The position numbers and the translations under genes were made by a program. The notes under the pieces are model-generated. The model was not told the origin of the DNA, searched no databases, and saw only the letters and a program-made list of their open reading frames with translations. Positions 60,901-64,000 of a DNA stretch of 64,000 nt are shown here, one piece after another (the first letter of the stretch is position 1; each line of letters opens with the position of its first letter). Source of the DNA: Lineus longissimus (lineage: Eukaryota; Nemertea; Pilidiophora; Heteronemertea; Lineidae). Where the stretch lies: NCBI RefSeq assembly GCF_910592395.1, contig NC_088315.1, forward strand, positions 6,264,501 to 6,328,500, written 5' to 3'.

Positions 60901-63900
60901 TCCTATACAGTAGGATTTCGTAGAAAGTAATTAAGTTTCCCTCCAGGTGGGGACAGTATCTTGACATGCGTAGAGATCAAGCTGTCTCATCTCCCACATG
61001 TCAGGCTTGGTTTGGTCAGCCTACGACCATTTCCTGAAAGATATAAAAGTAAAACTAACCAGAAAGACTAATATGTGACTCGCTCTACCAAAACTAGGCG
61101 CTTGTCGCATCTGAACTCGACAGGTTGATACGGAATGAACAACAAGTCCATATCAACCTGTCAAGTTCAGATGCGACAAGCGCCTAGTTTTGGTAGAGCG
61201 GGTCACATATAAGTGATGTAGACTACATGTAGTTGTTAGGCAATAAAATGGCCGCATTATTGGGTCAGCCTTTGACATATTCGACATCACCCCAGACATG
61301 ACATTAAAATCAACAGAGCCTGACCGCTTAACTCAGTAATGTTTGCCACTCCGGTGTGGCGGGGATAGTAGTCCTAGGGCTGATAGTCCGTGTAACAACA
61401 GCCCGCATTGCTAAATGTTTTGGTTAGGGTTAGCGGTACAATAGATCATGCTGCTTAATTGGTCAAATACAATGCTACCGGACTATGACTCCAGGGGGAC
61501 TATATCCGCTGTCACACCACCACAAAAGGTGCTCATCTGGAAAGAGGCAAATTGATACTTCGGCAACCTGAAATTGTGAGCTCAATACGCCTGAACCTGT
61601 CACAGAACCTTTCCTTGTGACCTCGGGTAAGTCAATTTTCATCATTTGAAACATCCTCAGAACGAGAAAAGGCCATAGTGATATCAATGTCATGAGGTAA
61701 AGATGTCAAATCAGGGTTTGCTCTTTGCCCAGATAAATAGGTCATAGCTGACAGTCCAAAGGATGACATGATTTATGCACGGCAATAAATATTATGAAAG
61801 ACAAGTAACAGAAATGACAGAATGACAACTGGCTTCACGTTAAACTGATAAGGCAACAATGTAGCAGATATAATTTTTTGATGGTATAACTATGGTAAGG
61901 TTCTCTGGTGCAAAGTAATAACTTGACACAATCAGTCGCTGAAGTGCTCATTCATGTACAATATTTCCGTATTGATCAAAAAATGGCATGTAAGTTCTTA
62001 AAATAGCTGCAGTCCATAAAGTGGTTTCATCCAGAACCTGTCATCACAGACAGGACAGCTCCAACAAGTTCTCAAGTCGATATTTAAAGATCGTCTCAAG
62101 TCGGGGCAGGATATAAGTATCAAGGTCAAGATCAAAGCATTGCAAGATAATGGATCAGTAGGAACTCAAATCCAGAACCTCTTCACTTGGTTCAGAATGG
62201 GTCAATATTTAGTGTCAGTCTCAAGTGGTTAGGAACAGTAGACTTTAGTGGGATGACCTCAAGACAATGCAAAACACAGATCAGGAAATTCCTTGCTAAT
62301 GATCATTTAGTGATTTTATGATTTTAACAGTAGAAATCCTAATAGGAAAACTCAGAAGACATGTTGCCTTTGTATACAAGGTTTATATTACTGTTCTAAA
62401 AACCTACCTCCTCCTCGAAAATGTGACATCTCTCCATTAGCTAGCTTGCTTTTTTGTCCTCCATCAAGCGACACACTTTTTTCAAGTCCCTCTCCTGAGC
62501 CATCTGCATCGCATCGTACACTGCTGGACACCGGGACCCCTTGTGTAATGCGTAACACCACTGGTCACACTCTTGTCCAGGATACTGAAAAAATAAAACA
62601 GAAAAACTCTAATTAAACTGTGGACAACATTTGGGCAAGTGCATGACAGAGAAAGTTAAAGCTTTGAAGTTAAACTATCGTTGTAGATATCAGAACCGGT
62701 TTGAAGAGAACTTCATCATCAAATTAGGCACCTTCTGATTGTACCATTTTTCTCATGACAGATACGAGACTCATAGGCAGAATATGACTTTAGTAGGCAC
62801 AGAAAGGACACTGTACAATCAAACTCAAGAAGGAATGATGCATTAAGCCAGACGACTGTTGGAGGGGCAGTCCAAAGCGAAGCACCACAATTCCTCTGGG
62901 GTTGATGAATGATGTCATTACTGATTTCAGGGCAAATTACATGTATACATATTCTAATATCTTCTCAGCCTCCAGTTTACACTTACATTGTACTTCAAGT
63001 CAAATGGGAAGCCTTTTCCCACTAAGTAACAAGCCACGTCCTCCTGCATGTGGTCAACTGCATAAGTGACTGGATCACACTCTTCAAACTGAAAACAAAC
63101 AAAATACATGAATTAAGAGCTTCTGCTTTTGCCAACATGTTTTTATGAATTCTGTGTTATCATGCGAATTGAGACAATGAGGAAACAGTTGAACTGTTAT
63201 TGAAATTGGAAAGTGAAAGTTTTTCTAAATTCTGATAAAAAAATGTTAACGTACATCCCTGACAAGTGTGCCTATCACTTCCGGCGAGGTGACAGGTGAT
63301 AAGAGTTCCTTGACAGCCATCAGATCTCCCAGCGTCAACAGATCCTCAAGCTGAAAAAGGAAGGATTGTGATAAAATAGAAAAAAAAGACAAGTTGGAAA
63401 TTCTTATAAGTGGCATGGGTGCTTCAAATGCGTGATAACCTGGTAATGTAATGTTGACATTTTCCCTTTTGTTTTAACGAAGTCGTGTGCTACAACCATA
63501 TATCATACGAATTGATAAGCTGTTATCGCCATAGAGTAGGAGAGCCTTCTTATGGGTGTTAATTCAGACATACGAAAAAAACATCTACCTTTTTGGCCAT
63601 TTTCGTCTCAGCCGAAGGTATCTTCAGAGATTCATGGAGAGGCGGCAGCCGGTCCATACTGACTCTCCTCTCCAGCTTAAGGCCATCTCCTGGCTTCCAC
63701 TTTCCACTGTGAATGTTTTCAATCAGATTTGCTAACAGCGTCATCTTCTTCCTCTTGGCCAAGTCGAGCGCTGTGAACTGATTAGGACACGGGCTACCCT
63801 CGTGTAATGAGTAACACCATTCGTCGCACTCAAAGCCTGGATTCTGAAAGAAGGAGAGACAAGGTGACGACTATACCTTACCACTATTGCTGTTGAATAA

Positions 63901-64000
63901 CAAACTGAATCATTGGTTTTAAACTAGTTTGCGACCTTAGACAAGTGATCCTACTTTGAGTGCCATCTCTGTCGTCAGTGATGTTGCTTTCAACTGTGAT
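48914..64000 (-). CDS. Large ankyrin-repeat protein with CCHC modules (5' end beyond window)
   Basis: I do not recognise the orthologue. Exons: possibly 63955-64000, then 63589-63843, 63255-63350, 62987-63088, 62477-62584 (see TAG entry), 58236-58331, 57843-57944, 54259-54564, 52890-52988, 52484-52645, 52204-52398, 51895-51993, 51493-51723, 51183-51290, 50895-50963, 50617-50700, 50355-50390, 50084-50170, 49668-49769, 49272-49385, 48914-49027. From 63,843 this gives 854 aa. Every intron is phase 0. Ankyrin repeats are clear in 52890-52988 (33 codons), 52484-52645 (TALHLAV), 51493-51723 (TPLVCAIERQN) and 49668-49769 (FTALIKAI). Three exons carry C-x3-C-x3-H-x4-C. The C terminus is basic and ends at TAG, with no membrane segment or kinase domain seen. 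A cytosolic scaffold is likely, but that is inference. Large introns (up to about 4.1 kb) hold transposons and no other gene I can see. Confidence 0.8.
49786..50031. repeat. 60-bp tandem repeat with inverted copies (foldback)
   Basis: Three head-to-tail copies of a unit containing 'GTTCAATGGTTTTGGCG' and 'TTACCAGTCAAGC' lie at 49,786-49,845, 49,846-49,902 and 49,903-49,951. They are followed immediately by a partial inverted copy (49,952-49,980) and a near-complete inverted copy (49,981-50,031). The copies look identical by eye, so the structure is young. It lies in the intron between the exons at 49,668 and 50,084 of the ankyrin gene, 52 bp from the latter. Confidence 0.9.
53743..54208. mobile_element. 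TTAA-flanked MITE
   Basis: A 466-bp element with inverted ends GCCCGGCCCCCC...GGGGGGCCGGGTGC, flanked by TTAA on both sides (53,739-53,742 and 54,209-54,212). A TTAA duplication points to piggyBac or Kolobok-type mobilisation. A 118-codon minus-strand frame inside has no domain and is a by-product of composition. It sits in the intron just downstream (in transcript order) of the third CCHC exon of the ankyrin gene. Confidence 0.7.
56134..56259 (-). CDS. Probable alternative first exon of the ankyrin gene
   Basis: This 42-codon exon opens with ATG in a perfect Kozak context (ACCATGG). It ends phase 0 at CTG|GTGAGTG and fits in frame to the CCHC exon at 54259-54564. It breaks the CCHC/L/F order, lying between an F exon and a CCHC exon, and it encodes no ankyrin or CCHC motif. 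I infer an internal promoter making a shorter protein of about 643 aa. An internal-exon role cannot be excluded, because an upstream AG would also be in frame. Confidence 0.5.
61074..61207. mobile_element. TGTGACC-ended MITE, copy 2 (ankyrin gene intron)
   Basis: A 134-bp element, almost entirely an inverted repeat, flanked by TA (61,072-61,073 and 61,208-61,209). Its ends TGTGAC[T/C]CGC and internal CTTGACAGGTTGA match the copy at 38,636, so both belong to one family. Arms of about 60 bp pair with few mismatches. Confidence 0.75.
62441..62584 (-). other. CCHC exon with in-frame TAG and competing donors
   Basis: Reading in the frame set by the CCHC motif, the exon reaches TAG at 62,441-62,443. 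Two phase-0 donors exist. One is AAA|GTGTGT before the stop (exon end 62,477). The other is a stronger-looking GAG|GTAGGT after it (exon end 62,408). Using the first keeps the frame into the next L exon at 58,331; a GTGTGT donor is also used by the exon at 49,272. Using the second, or reading through, gives a protein truncated after EDKKAS. The sequence cannot decide between alternative splicing, a true short isoform, a disabling mutation and an assembly error. Confidence 0.6.

Larger units (their letters stand above)
54259..63843 (-). repeat. Three-exon CCHC/L/F module duplicated within the ankyrin gene
   Basis: Exon order is CCHC (63589-63843), L (63255-63350, 32 aa), F (62987-63088, 34 aa), CCHC (62477-62584), L (58236-58331, 32 aa), F (57843-57944, 34 aa), CCHC (54259-54564). 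The L exons both start LE and share VKELL. The F exons share a 'DPV' start and a KGF near the end. In each CCHC exon the Cys/Cys/His/Cys fall at exon residues 6, 10, 14 and 19: CDEWCYSLHEGSPCP, CDQWCYALHKGSRCP, CNWECFESHLNTRCP. Identical exon lengths and phase-0 borders show duplication of the whole block. Zinc binding is inferred from the ligand pattern only. Confidence 0.75.

Overview
This is a stretch of animal nuclear DNA. It holds spliced genes with GT-AG introns, AATAAA poly(A) signals, several families of short terminal-inverted-repeat elements, and no operons or ribosome-binding sites. Gene content (a ciliary pitchfork gene, ZC3H11A, DDX51, FICD) and the CGTC-rich interspersed repeat near position 700 suggest an invertebrate, probably marine. 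A spiralian such as a mollusc or brachiopod is my best guess, but the sequence alone does not settle this.

Layout. Positions 1 to about 26 kb are gene-poor: I recognise no functional gene there, only repeats, a decayed ankyrin-like fragment (about 15.6-16.0 kb) and a nested transposon at 19,310-22,691. Positions 27-64 kb are gene-dense and hold five genes: ZC3H11A-like mRNA-export protein (minus, 27,049-33,521, 13 coding exons, 1236 aa); pitchfork/CIMAP3 ciliary protein (plus, 37,544-39,605, 5 exons, 192 aa); DDX51 RNA helicase (minus, 41,006-45,049, 9 exons, 781 aa); FICD AMP-transferase (plus, 45,344-47,056, 2 exons, 461 aa); and a large unrecognised ankyrin-repeat gene (minus, 48,914 to beyond the right edge). 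I built all exon structures by hand. Splice sites and reading phases close exactly in the four complete genes. DDX51 and FICD are head to head, 294 bp apart. Pitchfork and DDX51 converge, as do FICD and the ankyrin gene.

Most unusual items. (1) An FB/TU-style foldback element (19,538-21,897) has arms that are arrays of 21/22-bp units around a perfect palindrome. It is flanked by a 6-bp duplication and sits inside an older pogo-like element flanked by TA. (2) The ankyrin gene is built from a repeated three-exon module whose first exon carries a C-x3-C-x3-H-x4-C motif at the same offset each time. One copy has an in-frame TAG, which the upstream AAA|GTGTGT donor would avoid. (3) DDX51 has a GC-AG intron. 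(4) Two TA-flanked MITEs of one family sit in introns of two different genes. A TTAA-flanked MITE, an ATTGGGTG-ended foldback and a young tandem-plus-inverted 60-bp repeat are also present.

The genes do not form one pathway: they cover mRNA export, cilia, ribosome biogenesis and ER proteostasis.
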